Below, piece after piece: positions 28,568 to 39,083 of a stretch of DNA of 64,000 bases. The notes beneath the pieces are model-generated. The model saw only the letters and a list, made by a program, of their open reading frames with translations. It did not search any database and was not told the origin of the DNA. A program made the translations under genes and the position numbers. Source of the DNA: Cryoendolithus antarcticus (taxonomy: Eukaryota > Ascomycota > Dothideomycetes > Cladosporiales > Cladosporiaceae); NCBI GenBank assembly GCA_002077065.1, contig NAJO01000026.1:124001-188000 (forward strand). The letters run 5' to 3'. Each line of letters opens with the position of its first letter. The stretch's first letter is position 1.

Positions 28568-30010
28568 CTACATGAGTCCACCGAGCACCAGTCGCTGCAA
28601 GCCAGCTACCTCACTCTTGACCCCAGCGCGGGTGTTGTCCTCAAACTCCCTCATCACATTAGCAACCAATATTTTACGCACAGCTTTATCAGCCTTAATG
28701 AACGCATCCCCAACTGACATAGTGCAGAGCTCCGGACCCGTGACTAGACGGAGTAAATTATCGTACGTATCCGTCAATGTATCACATAGCGTCGCGAATG
28801 TCGTGCCGAAGTCTGGGTTAAATGGCAGGTTGGGCGTAAGCAAGTGCTGGAAGTCCAGACCGGAGAAATTGAGAGGCGATGCGTTCTCCTGCGGGCTATT
28901 CAGCGAGCTTGCAGCTGGAAGGCTGCTGTGCTGGGAGTCCGCCATGAAGCTGTCGGTTGTAGCGCTTGCCCTTCGAGCTTTGCCTGCACCTTTGCCCAAG
29001 CCCATGCCGCTCTTGAGTATTTGACCCATTCGGCCTCTGCTTAGACTGCTCCCTGTCGTATCATAGCCACTCAGGTTTTGGTATGTTTCGAACTCTTGCA
29101 GCAGTAATGAGAGTGCCCTGAGATACTCCAGCGGACTGCCGGAATTCATGTCCAGCAGCGCGGGTAGGCTATAGCCCAGCAACAGGTAGCTCGTTGATCT
29201 CCTTCCAAGTTTGTGTGCGTTCATTGACGGTAGACCTCCCACGGCGTTCGGGGAGTAGTGCAGCGTGCTGAAGTAGTACACGTCCCCCTCATGCACCTGC
29301 TTGAGGTACTCGATTGTAGCCATCCTCTTTGCAGCCGTCTCGCGTATCTGCTGATACAGTGCACTTGGATTCTGGCTCCCAACGGACTGCGTTGGTGGCG
29401 GTGGAAGCAATGCTGGGCCATTCATGGTGCTTTGGCTCGCGAAGCTCATCTGTGAGCCCAGGCTAGGTCGGTCAGGTACATGACGCTTGTACACATCGAT
29501 GTTGGACACCATCTGAGATGGCATGCGTACCCGTGGCGCCGGACCCGCCGGTGCGGCACTGGTAAGTGGAATGGGCCCAGCAGGCGGGTTGGCGAGCCCG
29601 GTCAGGTTATCGCTAGATTTGGCAGCCGTCTGTCCGTTGGCCAATGGTGAGCCGAGTCTGTTGCGAGTCCGTGGCCTTTCGGGTAAGTCTCCGCTGTCTG
29701 GAGGTGAGAAGGATTCCGACGTGGGTACGTGTGCAGACGACAGTCGAGAACGATGTCCAAGCGACGACCCACTGGGCTGGGACTTGTGAGATCGAAGTGA
29801 GACACTCCTCCGCAGCTCCTGAACGCTAGAGGACAGCGACAGTATACTGCTATCCCTCTTATGGACTCGCAGCTCCCCACTACCGCCTCCAGGTACCGCA
29901 GTACTCGCTGGTGGAGTCTCCTCTACGAGACCAGGGAACGCCGCGATCTCACTCGGGTGGCGTTTGAAGCGACCAAACACACTGTTTGAAGAGGAGGTAA
30001 GGGAGGGCAT
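28568..30010 (-). CDS. Unknown fungal protein with disordered N-terminus, 480 aa
   Basis: This is a single exon from the ATG at 30008-30010. Residues 1-220 are Ser/Pro/Arg-rich and look disordered. From about residue 225 a structured region follows: a helix with YQQIRETAAKRMATIEYLKQ, then VYYFSTLHYSP, TSYLLLGYSLPALLDMNSG and LRALSLLLQEFETYQN, and near the C-terminus TFATLCDTLTDTYDNLLRLV and ADKAVRKILVANVMREFEDN. The structured part looks conserved in style, but I cannot name the family. Its start lies 301 bp from the divergent ARD1 start. Confidence 0.72.
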   Translation of the reverse strand: MPSLTSSSNSVFGRFKRHPSEIAAFPGLVEETPPASTAVPGGGSGELRVHKRDSSILSLSSSVQELRRSVSLRSHKSQPSGSSLGHRSRLSSAHVPTSESFSPPDSGDLPERPRTRNRLGSPLANGQTAAKSSDNLTGLANPPAGPIPLTSAAPAGPAPRVRMPSQMVSNIDVYKRHVPDRPSLGSQMSFASQSTMNGPALLPPPPTQSVGSQNPSALYQQIRETAAKRMATIEYLKQVHEGDVYYFSTLHYSPNAVGGLPSMNAHKLGRRSTSYLLLGYSLPALLDMNSGSPLEYLRALSLLLQEFETYQNLSGYDTTGSSLSRGRMGQILKSGMGLGKGAGKARRASATTDSFMADSQHSSLPAASSLNSPQENASPLNFSGLDFQHLLTPNLPFNPDFGTTFATLCDTLTDTYDNLLRLVTGPELCTMSVGDAFIKADKAVRKILVANVMREFEDNTRAGVKSEVAGLQRLVLGGLM

Positions 30011-30311
30011 GTGGGAGGTGCCGCCTCTGGCCGAGGACTTTGAGGCGAGCTAAGGCGGCGGGTCAGGAGTCGAGGACAGGGCCATGCGAAAGCTTCGCGC
30101 GTCGTGGGACCTGCAGTAGTCGCTGCGCCTAAGGACAGGGGTCGGCTATTCTTCTGCCCACATGTGACAGGCGCGGGCAGGCGGGGGAATGGTCCGATGG
30201 AGTGCCAAGAGTTTGGACTTCACTTCACATACCGGGGTCGTAGTCGCCGTTGTATGCATTTGATCGACACGGCCTTGTACAGCTTGTCGGTCTACCTCCA
30301 CTGCCTCCATC
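30011..30311. promoter_or_regulatory. Shared divergent promoter region
   Basis: The 301 bp separate the start of the unknown 480-aa protein gene from ARD1. No specific site was recognised. Confidence 0.35.
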
Positions 30312-31056
30312 ATGGATATCCGACTCCTCCACCCTTCGGACATTCCCCACGTACAGCAAACCAACATTACCAACCTCCCCGAGAACTACTTTTGCAAATA
30401 CTACCTCTACCATGCACTTAGCTGGCCACAGCTAAGCTACGTCGCTGTTGATGTCTCGCGGCCTAAGAAGACGCCTTATGATGCTCCGAAGATAGTCGGC
30501 TATGTGCTTGCGAAGATGGAGGAGGATCCTGCCGATGGCATACAGCATGGTCACATAACGTCGCTGAGTGTCATGCGGACGCATCGAAGGTTGGGTCTGG
30601 CGGAAAAGCTGATGAGGCAGAGTCGTACGTTGATCATGTTCTCAGCAATCCTATGACCGTACTGACAATGTATACTATGCAGAGAAAGCAATGTACGAAA
30701 CCTACAATGGCGTCTACGTATCTCTCCACGTCCGCGTCTCCAACGTCGCCGCTCTCGCGCTCTACAAAGACACACTCGGATTCAAAGTCATCGGAACGGA
30801 AGCGAAGTACTACGCCGACGGTGAGGATGCTTTCAGTATGCGGATGGACTTGGAGCATCTGAAGCAGGAGGCGCTGGATGAGGAGAGCGATGAGGAGGAC
30901 AGCTTGGGCAAGGACGAGGGAGCCGCGGTGGGGAGTGAAGGGAAGGCTGGTGAGGGAGAGGTGAAGAAGGACGCAGGAGAGCCGAAGAGGAAGGTTAGGG
31001 TGGGGAGGCAGCTGGGAGTTGGGGAGCTGGTGGAGAGGAATGAGAGTGCGAAGTGA
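30312..31056 (+). CDS. ARD1: N-alpha-acetyltransferase NatA catalytic subunit
   Basis: Exons 30312-30624 and 30683-31056, with a 58-bp GTACGT...GCAG intron, give 228 aa. The protein starts [18 protein letters not shown] and continues [20 protein letters not shown], the hallmark of Naa10/Ard1. The acetyl-CoA loop is RRLGLA at about 92-97, inside [16 protein letters not shown]. The second exon gives the GNAT beta strands [17 protein letters not shown] and [11 protein letters not shown]. The last 70 residues are acidic, then basic. NatA acetylates N-termini exposed after Met removal, on ribosomes with Nat1/Naa15. Confidence 0.95.
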
Positions 31057-31451
31057 AGACTTCGTTCGAGACAGTAGTAGCTGTGGCATTGCAAGAGGTG
31101 GACTGAGACAGTTCGCTCGCCAACACCGAGATGCGATTACGAATATGGCGCTGTCTTCGACCAAAGGCTCGGAGACTCGCAGCCATGCATGCTAGCCTTC
31201 GCAGCCCTCTTTGGGCGGGCAAAACATCTGCTGAAGTGCCGTACCACCCGAGGGTGGGTATTCGCTTCGAGGGAATACGGTCGACAGCGTCGTGATGCAT
31301 CGAAGCATGCCGGGCGCTTCGACAGTTGACCAATACATCTGTGGGATGCCGGAAGAAGCTCTGGTACAAATAATACAGATTGCATATCCATGAAGCTCTG
31401 GTGATACAGCGCAGTCAACGAGATGCACGCTCTCCCATGGCAAAGCTGAAG
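31057..31451. other. Intergenic, convergent 3' flanks
   Basis: About 395 bp between ARD1 and the secreted protein gene. Nothing is recognised here. Confidence 0.5.
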
Positions 31452-33423
31452 CTATGCAGTGATCATCTCAGGCGCCCTCTTGATCCTCATTGACCGCGAG
31501 GGCGCTGTCTGCACAGCCCACATGTTCCACAGCACGCATCCCTTGTCACCGTTCTCAAGAAAAGACCCAAGCTCAAGCTTCGAAGGGTCACTGCTGACGC
31601 ACTGTCCCTTGGGCTCGATGCCGATAAGCTTACTAAGTTCTTGATGGCATCTGTCGACTTTGTCAGTGGCTGTTCATGGGAGTGGCTTCCACCTGCTACG
31701 GACGGGACTCACCTCTCGCCATGGATCGCATACTCTGCATTCGGTGCACAATTCCGTCCAAGGTTATCGTACTTCGCCTCAATCCGGATGAAGAGATTCT
31801 CGACATTGTTGCCTTCCGCACGCTTGCCGTCGTTGCTATAGTAGTACCCGCACGAAGCTGCGCCCTTCTTGGTACAGCTATCACCGGAGAAGTCGTTCGG
31901 GTCCGGGATGTTCTTCGGGTCAAGTGTGTACGTTTGGTCTTTGCTATCACGATCGCAGAACTGCGCGATGGCATCTTTGGCAATCTCGGGAGAAATAGCG
32001 ACGCCTTTGCCTCCAGTAATGAGACCGCCGTCTTTGTTCTTGGGGTAGCAAAAGAACTCGTCGTTGCTGACGGGGTGGAACTCGAAGGAGCCGCAGTTGT
32101 CAAGCTCTGTAAGGCTACCGCCGTGTTTGTACATGGTAGTATCGACATCGCAACCATCGATCGTCTGGGTCAGGTACTTCACGCAGGTGTCTTTGAAAAT
32201 CTTGTAAGTACCGCTGCCTGTACATCCACTCAGGTAGGTCGCGGAGAAAGCGCTCTCCTTGATGTCGGTGCTGGGATCGTTCTGCTTCAGCTCTGCGCCA
32301 TCGTGAGCCGTACAGAAGTTGTTCACTGCATCGAGAGCGGCGTCCCGGTAGTCGTACTTCTGTGAGATTGGATCCGGGGCGCCACTACAGGTCAATTTCG
32401 TGACCACATCGGCATCAACGGTCAAATCGTATTTTCCGCAGCCTTGTTCGAGACTCGCGCTGCCGAAGAGTGTGTGCGAGTCGTATTGACCTGCGCTACG
32501 CATTAGTGGGCTGTTAATAGAGACGTGGATATTGAGTACTTACAGCGGGTGCTAGCAAACTTGTATGCGTCTACACAATTTCGCGCACAGCCTGGATCAC
32601 TGAGCCCGTACTCGAAGCCAAAATTGACTCTTATGCCTTGCAGGTTGGCGTTCTTCCAAGTGCTGTCACTCGGCAAATCGCCCTGACCGAGTGTCTTGGC
32701 TTGGTCCTTGGTCAAGTCCCCTTTACAGAAGATCTCGGCAAGTGCATTGATGTAGCCAGGGTCTGTACCACGGAATAGTTGGCTGTTACCGCCATGCGGC
32801 GTGCATTCCGGGCTGTGTGCACTGGCAGTAGAAGCGGTGGGAAGAGCGACAGTCCACTGCGGCTGAGCGTCGACTTTCGCAAAGGTTACAGAGGATCCTT
32901 TGGATGTGAACGGACAAGCTGGAGCCTCCTCGGTCGTGGATGTGGTTGTAGACGAGGCAATTTCTGACGTCGTTGTGGTCTTGCTGTCGTCCGGCTGTGA
33001 TTCAGTACTGAGCGTGGGTGGTTCGGTCGGTGCAGGGAGGCCGCCCGGTACTGGCTTATACAGCCATCCTGCAAGGGCACCACCAGCGACTACACCGGCA
33101 CCTACGGCTACTGCCACAGCAACAGTTTCGCCAGCTGAGTTCGTGGTAGTGACTGTTGTACCAGCTGTGATTGGCGGTGTGATGCCACTTAGCTGGATGG
33201 ACGTTGGGGTGAAGATCTCTGTTGATTCTTCAGTATTCTTCGCGTTAGTATGGGAGATAGACAAGGGTGTACCTGTGATGGTGCTGCTTCCGACAGTCGT
33301 GATCGATGTTACCTCTGTCACATTGCCACCTGCTGTTGATACCTGAGCCTCTGCTACGTGCCAGCACAAGACACATGTCAAGAGTTGCGTCTTGGACAGA
33401 CGACTCTGTTGCGATTGAGGCAT
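31452..33423 (-). CDS. Secreted or cell-surface Cys-rich protein, 618 aa
   Basis: Exons on the minus strand are 33423-32544, 32490-31713 and 31650-31452, with 53- and 62-bp introns. Residues 1-27 look like a signal peptide ending VAEAQ. A Thr-rich segment leads to a Val/Ala/Gly helix at about 100-122 (VAVAVAVGAGVVAGGALAGW), then a Ser/Thr-rich linker to about residue 165. The rest is a large domain with regularly spaced cysteines, many in the form CxPHGG, FCKGDL, GCARNCVDA, FCTAHDG, QFCDRD and CGYYYSNDG. I recognise no catalytic family. The layout is that of a fungal surface protein or a secreted effector-like protein. It is divergently arranged with the HExxH protein gene at 34685, 1.26 kb away. 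Confidence 0.75.
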
Positions 33424-34684
33424 TGCGTGTTCGGGAGCGTGCGATATAACAGATGATTTTGGAATGATGTGAGACTCGATTGAGAGTAGTAGCCATGCTA
33501 CCTTATAACACTTTCCATCCTTCAGGAGGGCCCCTAGCTGCAACATGCTCGAGTGGCACACAGCCTACAGCTATCTTTGGGTGGGCAGCTGCGCAGTCCA
33601 TGTTCTTGAGCGGCGTCTTGCCAGTATGCTGCGCCTACAATAGCCAGACCGTACACGGCTGTGTGGTTCACAGATCGGACATACTGCGAATGGCTCTGCG
33701 AAACTCCGAGGTCTCGGTCTAGAGTACCATGTGGTATGGTAGGCTTAGGCTGTGGGTACGTTCTTCTCATGGATAGAACTTTAGGTAGTGTCGCTTGAAA
33801 TTGTCCCTTCGCTGTGACATCGTCTGTAAGGCATGGCAGTGTTGACCGCTGAAGCAAAGACCGACCATGCGTTAGCGCGAGATCCGGCGTCTAGGGAAAG
33901 GGAAGCAAGGCTTATTTGCCGCTCCAATGCCGCAACAACCTCTCACAGTGTAGACTTTAGACGTTGACCCAGCGTCGGATCCGAAACAGCTGTGTATGCT
34001 AGATTTGGAAGCTGTAGTGGTAATGTCTAATGGCGCAGTCGAGCTGTGCCGTTGGTCCACATGTAAACTCGAACGATGGAGGCACTTAGAGGACGCAGAA
34101 CATGAACGCTTGAGACTCGCCCATGGATGTGAGACGATGCAAGTTCTGTGTCACAGGCAGTGGAGTCGACATGCAACGATACATGGGGCATGAAAGATGC
34201 TGTGAAGTGTTCTGACTTTCAGAGTCGAGGTGATCGCTGTGCAAGGGAAGAGTATGACGGTAGCGAGAACGCGGATGAAGTCCAGCGCCAGCATGCAAGT
34301 GATTGGCTGAGAGCATAGCTTGGCATCGAAGCCCATCCCTCGAGACACCTCTCTACACGATTGACACAGTCGCGGCGTATACATAGTGTCAAAGCGAATT
34401 GCACAGCCAACATGCATGTAAGTGGCACTTCAACATCCTGTTGGCAATCAGGCTGCCCATGATGCTCCAGTCTCGACTCCGCCGAACAGCTTCTATTTGC
34501 AGTCTGATTCCACGCCGTGCGAAGAACAAGTCGCAGTGCGCAGTATCAACGCCGTATGGCCATCCAGGTGAGGGTTGCGTTGTATACATATGCTCCAGCA
34601 GACTCTGCAATGTAGGCCTCCCGCTCGCACCATTCCCACCATCTCCAATCGCACGTTTATCAGTTTTGCGACCAAATCTGAAGC
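33424..34684. other. 1.26-kb divergent intergenic region between two secreted-protein genes
   Basis: No gene is supported on either strand. It carries both 5' flanks. A CACATGTGAC-like or other shared control site was not established. Confidence 0.45.
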
Positions 34685-35846
34685 ATGGCACCGAAGCTCC
34701 TGACCCTTGCGCTCATTTCCTCCTGCGCTGCTTTTACAATCCCTACTTCATATAACGCTACCAAGACTGTCCAGCCTGGTTCGACCACTCAGGCGCCTGC
34801 CCACGAGCATGAGTGGGTTACGGTCCACATCCGCGCAGACAGCGCCCAGAACGTGCACAACCCCGACAGTGAACCCACATACACAGATCAAGTAAGCGGA
34901 GAGGCAATCCAGAAATCGCAGATATTGAAGGGAGTCGGTCCCCCAGAGGCAGAGGAGCACAGATACTTCGATTGGGACGAGACCTGCACCGACGCCAATG
35001 ACCGACAGATGATCTTCCAAGCGTGGCAGAACTTTCAGCCGCTTGTAGATACCACTACCCAGCGGCTGACGACTCTCGCGGCCGGATATCCCGAGCCTGG
35101 GAAAGCCGAGAAGACGAACGCGAAGAACGAAAAGTACATCAAGCAGACGGATCCGGCTTTTACTCAGATGTTCAATGCACGAAGTGGTTTCCTTTCCAAC
35201 GTCAAACAGGCGTTCGAGTCCATTACTGCTGGTATCAAATCGATTCCGAATCGTCCCGGCAACGACCCAGGTCCACCGGCGCTGCGCTTTGTCTGCGACA
35301 AGCATGCTCAGGTCAAAGACCAGGATGGAGGAACCCTCTGCACGTGAGTACTCACATGAACGTAAGGTGACCAGGTGAACTGACAATACTAGCTCTGGCG
35401 CTCAGGCCCCGGAGGCGCAGACTTTTCTCGCGCAGAGTGCCACCGATAAGAACATCGAGATCAAGCACCGTTTATCGACAGCATCCACCATAGTGTTTTG
35501 CCCGCCATTCTTCGACGACACATACGCCCCAACTCTCAATAGCATACTTGGGTCCAAGCCAGCTGACTACGCCTTCACACTTCCGGAGGTCAATTGCAAA
35601 GATCGCATCATGCTGCATGAGTATCTGCATCTCAAGTGGACAAGTGATCTGTTCCCCGGTGAAGGGTATGACGATATCGGATGGGAGAAGATTGCCATCT
35701 CCGCCAAGAAGCTCCGGATCGACGACCACCTCAAAAAGCCGGATGCCTACGCATGGTACGCACTTTATTCGTTCTTCAACAATTACAACGGCCAGTGCAA
35801 CGACATATGGCCGAAGGGTGTCAAGCGGCCAACTTCGCGCACCTGA
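34685..35846 (+). CDS. Secreted HExxH metalloprotease-like protein, possible C-terminal frameshift
   Basis: Exons 34685-35343 and 35393-35846, with a 49-bp GTGAGT...CTAG intron and a CTGAC branch site, give 370 aa. Residues 1-17 are a signal peptide. The zinc-binding motif HEYLH is at about 295-299, followed by LKWTSDLF and, some 45 residues on, D-AYAWYALY. The spacing of HExxH and a downstream Asp fits aspzincin-type (M35-like) fungal proteases. The frame ends at a TGA at 35844-35846 soon after NDIWPKG. A different frame continues from that point to 35935 with residues typical of such a C-terminus, so one base may be missing in the GGG run at about 35817. Peptidase activity is inferred. Confidence 0.72.
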
Positions 35847-35931
35847 ACAATGTGGCCGCCAGCCTGGAAGCGGTCGACTTCCGCGCACAACGTGTAAGAT
35901 ATAGGACCTTCCAGGATGAGTTTGATAACAA

Positions 35932-37308
35932 CTAGCTCCTACGTACCAGATCATCAAATGCAACCGTATTCGCTTTCCCTTTGTTGTGACCGCAATAGAC
36001 CCGACGGTGATCGATGCTTGAGAGCTTCGTGAATGCTCTTTCACTGCTGTAGAACCTACAAGTCTCGATCAACCGCCATAGTTCGTCAAGCTGAGCATTG
36101 ACGGCTTCCTTCTCGTTAGCCAACTCGATGACGTGGAAGCCCTCCAGTCTCAGTGATGTCAAGTGAGGGAAGCTGCCAGTATCTAGGGCTTCGACAATCT
36201 GCCGAAGGAACATTGCTGCAGCCTTGATGTACCACGGCCTGTTTTCGTTTCGTTCACGGGAGCGGCTTGTTGCACAGTCCGAGTATTTCTCAGTGTAGAC
36301 AGAAGCGTGCTCACCCAGTGTAATGACCAGTGTCTGCAGTCGTGGGCTGACTTTCAACAGAACCCCTGCAGTAGCGCGAAATATTGTGAGGTAGCTGCGA
36401 GCATCTATCGAGGGATTGATCGGAGGTATCTTGACTTGCAAATAAGTTAAAGAGCTCAGTGCGGACGTCGTTGCCACTAGTAAATGCAGCGGATACCACA
36501 TGGGTCCAGGATAGATGAAAGCTTCACCGCTCGTTTGGCGCTCGCAAAGGTCTTGCGCAATAAGATCTTGGGCCCGATGATCAAGCGCGCCTTTTGTGCG
36601 ACGCGTGTAGCTGATGAATTCGTGGTTCAGCGAGCTGCTCATAGGTGTCTGGTCGAGCAACGCCCCCTCATCGTTCAGATAATCCAGTCGTAAGCGAGCG
36701 AGGTTTCGAACGTCTAGCGATCTGAAAATTGCTCCGACCAGTCCGCGATGCATCCAGCCAAGCAATCGCAAATCTATCACAGCTGGAAAGAGGATCGTAG
36801 GGTTTTGCCGCACATAGGTCTCTTCCCAGATCTCATGGAGGGACGCGAGGTCCAAGTACTTCACGTTTGTCAGAAGACTGAGCACTTCCCAAGTACGACG
36901 ATCAATCTCCGTCAGGCCATCGTCTTCATCCTCGATCTCCTCCAGACCCACATCTCCGACTACATTTAGCCAGATCAGTGTCCACGTCAGGCTCTGCACG
37001 TACGTAGCCAGCTGTGGCCGAATTGTGAGCAATCGTATGAACGCGCGCTGTCGCGCGATGAGGTTCAGCTGGCGATACTCCCAGCTGTGATCCGCGTAGA
37101 TGACGGGATAGAAGTCCGGATCCTCGAATTGCGGCTGACGTCCATTGTTGTGCGAGCTCACGTCCACACGCTCAAGCAGGCAAGGAAGTGACAGCAATCG
37201 CCACTTGCGACAGGTCAAGCCAAGGTTACAGAGACTCTCGTAATCAAGCTCGACCGACAAGTGCTTGAAGATCAGCACGAGTACATCCGGAGAAAGCGTG
37301 CACGCCAT
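35932..37308 (-). CDS. F-box-like protein
   Basis: This is a single exon of 458 aa from the ATG at 37306-37308; the frame extends further upstream only through a non-ATG codon. Residues 4-45 (LSPDVLVLIFKHLSVELDYES, LCNLGLTCRKWRLLSLPCLL) match an F-box: a short helix, then L-x-x-L-x-x-T-C-R-x-W. The rest has loosely leucine-rich segments such as LTNVKYLDLASLHEIW and FPHLTSLRLEGFHVIEL, as in fungal F-box/LRR-like proteins. An F-box recruits substrates to SCF ubiquitin ligases through Skp1. Substrate unknown. Its stop codon falls at the CTAG where the shifted frame of the convergent protease-like gene also ends. Confidence 0.72.
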   Translation of the reverse strand: MACTLSPDVLVLIFKHLSVELDYESLCNLGLTCRKWRLLSLPCLLERVDVSSHNNGRQPQFEDPDFYPVIYADHSWEYRQLNLIARQRAFIRLLTIRPQLATYVQSLTWTLIWLNVVGDVGLEEIEDEDDGLTEIDRRTWEVLSLLTNVKYLDLASLHEIWEETYVRQNPTILFPAVIDLRLLGWMHRGLVGAIFRSLDVRNLARLRLDYLNDEGALLDQTPMSSSLNHEFISYTRRTKGALDHRAQDLIAQDLCERQTSGEAFIYPGPMWYPLHLLVATTSALSSLTYLQVKIPPINPSIDARSYLTIFRATAGVLLKVSPRLQTLVITLGEHASVYTEKYSDCATSRSRERNENRPWYIKAAAMFLRQIVEALDTGSFPHLTSLRLEGFHVIELANEKEAVNAQLDELWRLIETCRFYSSERAFTKLSSIDHRRVYCGHNKGKANTVAFDDLVRRS

Positions 37309-37876
37309 GGCTTGAGGTGGTTTTCGGCAAAGTCTGGGAGTCAGCGCAGAAGTCGAATGTCCAGTCGTGCCGATGAGGTCTACTAAGTCCGGTGTACTGT
37401 AGGACACAAGCCAAATGGCGACTTCTCTCTGCTGCGCCGCATTACTGATGCCTTCGTCAACACAGGTGGTGCGTGCATGACGAGCAGTCTGTAACCGCCG
37501 GTACCCCTGCGAACACTATTGGTCGCGACACTTGCCAGTCCAGGGGGCTCCAGCTACAGTGTCGGCCGGTAGACGTTGCTTTGGCTAAAGGTGTTGCTCA
37601 CGATGTGGTAAGCTGCGATACCTTCAGCGGGAGGTGCGACTTCCCGAGCGGAAACGTCCGCATTGGGACATCCCGACTTTGCAGACAATTGCCCTTTCAA
37701 ACGACTTGTCGATCATGACGTTCTCAGATCGCAAAGGTTCAGTCGCGAAACATATGAGCGAAGAACTGCGAAGCAACATCGAACTCAGACTCTATCCTGA
37801 GCCATTAATAAGGTAGTGATCATCTCTGCCACTCCCAGTATCGTTACCTGCATCTCCCACGAAACCTTTGTCCAAT
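37309..37876. other. Divergent promoter region of the F-box-like and aldo-keto reductase genes
   Basis: The 568 bp show no gene or repeat. Confidence 0.5.
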
Positions 37877-38893
37877 ATGTCACTTCCTAAATCCTTCCAC
37901 CTCCGCACCCGCGAAGGCACCATCCCCATCCCCTCCGTCGGCTTCGGCACCTGGGCCGCCGGCGAAGGCACCTGGGCCAAAGACTCCGTCATCACAGCCC
38001 TCAAAGCCGGCTACCGCCACCTCGACTGCGCCTGGATGTACGGCGTCGACCAGCAGATAGGCGCTGGTATACGCGAATCCGGCGTCCCCAGGAGCGAGAT
38101 CTTCATTACCACGAAATTCTGGCCGCACTTTTCGCACCCCGATAACGTCGAGCTTTGTCTAGACAAGTGTATGGAGGGAATGGGACTGGAGTACGTGGAT
38201 CTCTATCTGGCGCATTGGCCTTGTGCGTGGAAAGCTACGACACGAGAGGCGCTGGAGAAAGCTACGCCTGGAGGTTCACCCGAGAAAATGGGCGCGTTGG
38301 AGGAGAATGGCAAGCCAGTCATCGATTGGGAGCATTCTGCCTCCCACCTAGCGAAGCTAGCCGGCAAGAAAGGCAGCTTCGTGCCAACCTGGAAAGCCAT
38401 GCAAGCCTGCGTAACGAAAGGCAAAGCGAAAGCCGTAGGACTATCGAACTTCAGCATCCCCGAGATCGAGGAGCTGCTCGAGCACGCGAAGGAGATCCCC
38501 ATCTCGTGCAATCAGATCGAAGTCCACCCCTGGCTGCCGCAGAACGACATCATTGCCTTTGCGAAGAAGCACGATATCGTTATTACATGCTACTCGCCAC
38601 TCGCAGGCCAGAAGACCGACGGCGCGACGTTGCTGAAGGACGGAACTGTTGCCAGGATCGCGAAGAAAAACGACATGGATGCCGGGCAGTTACTGCAGAG
38701 TTGGGCTGTACAGCGCGGCACGATACCTCTCGGCAAGAGCCAAACGCCATCGCGCATAGCGTCGAATCTGAATGTGCGGAAGCTGAGCGATGAGGACGTG
38801 AAAGCTTTAGATGGTCTGGCGCAGCCGGGCGACTCAGGTCGGACGGTGGACTTCCGGGAGAAGTGGGGAGTAGATCTTTTCAATAACAATTAG
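37877..38893 (+). CDS. Aldo-keto reductase
   Basis: This is a single exon of 338 aa starting at the ATG at 37877 (MSLPKSFHLRTREG). It is a NADPH-dependent carbonyl reductase of the AKR TIM-barrel superfamily. The catalytic tetrad is visible as Asp50 and Tyr55 in RHLDCAWMYG, Lys80 in FITTKFW and His113 in LYLAHWP. Cofactor-contact motifs are VGLSNFS, CNQIEVHPWLPQ, CYSPLAG and GTIPLGKSQTPSRI. The subfamily resembles fungal glycerol/xylose-type reductases with a 35-residue loop after the catalytic His. The physiological substrate is not evident. Confidence 0.93.
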   Translation: MSLPKSFHLRTREGTIPIPSVGFGTWAAGEGTWAKDSVITALKAGYRHLDCAWMYGVDQQIGAGIRESGVPRSEIFITTKFWPHFSHPDNVELCLDKCMEGMGLEYVDLYLAHWPCAWKATTREALEKATPGGSPEKMGALEENGKPVIDWEHSASHLAKLAGKKGSFVPTWKAMQACVTKGKAKAVGLSNFSIPEIEELLEHAKEIPISCNQIEVHPWLPQNDIIAFAKKHDIVITCYSPLAGQKTDGATLLKDGTVARIAKKNDMDAGQLLQSWAVQRGTIPLGKSQTPSRIASNLNVRKLSDEDVKALDGLAQPGDSGRTVDFREKWGVDLFNNN

Positions 38894-39083
38894 GCAGTAT
38901 CGAGATCGCACTCCATCAGCGAGCTCCTATGCGCGTGCAATCGTGGCCAAGAAAGACACCACGAACCGTTTGATGTGGTGACCTAATCACCAAACGCCAC
39001 AGCGCCATCGCAGAAGTAGCGCAAAATGCTCGCCCATAACGAAAACGCATCGCTCTCAAACCCTACGATGTGGGCGAACAGTT

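Noticed and set aside
37309..37407. Upstream 33-codon extension of the F-box-like protein
   Set aside because: It begins at a GTG codon, has no ATG, and the F-box begins directly after the ATG at 37308.
37868..37876. Start of the aldo-keto reductase at TTG 37868
   Set aside because: Nuclear fungal genes start at ATG; the ATG at 37877 begins MSLPKSF and fits the family length.
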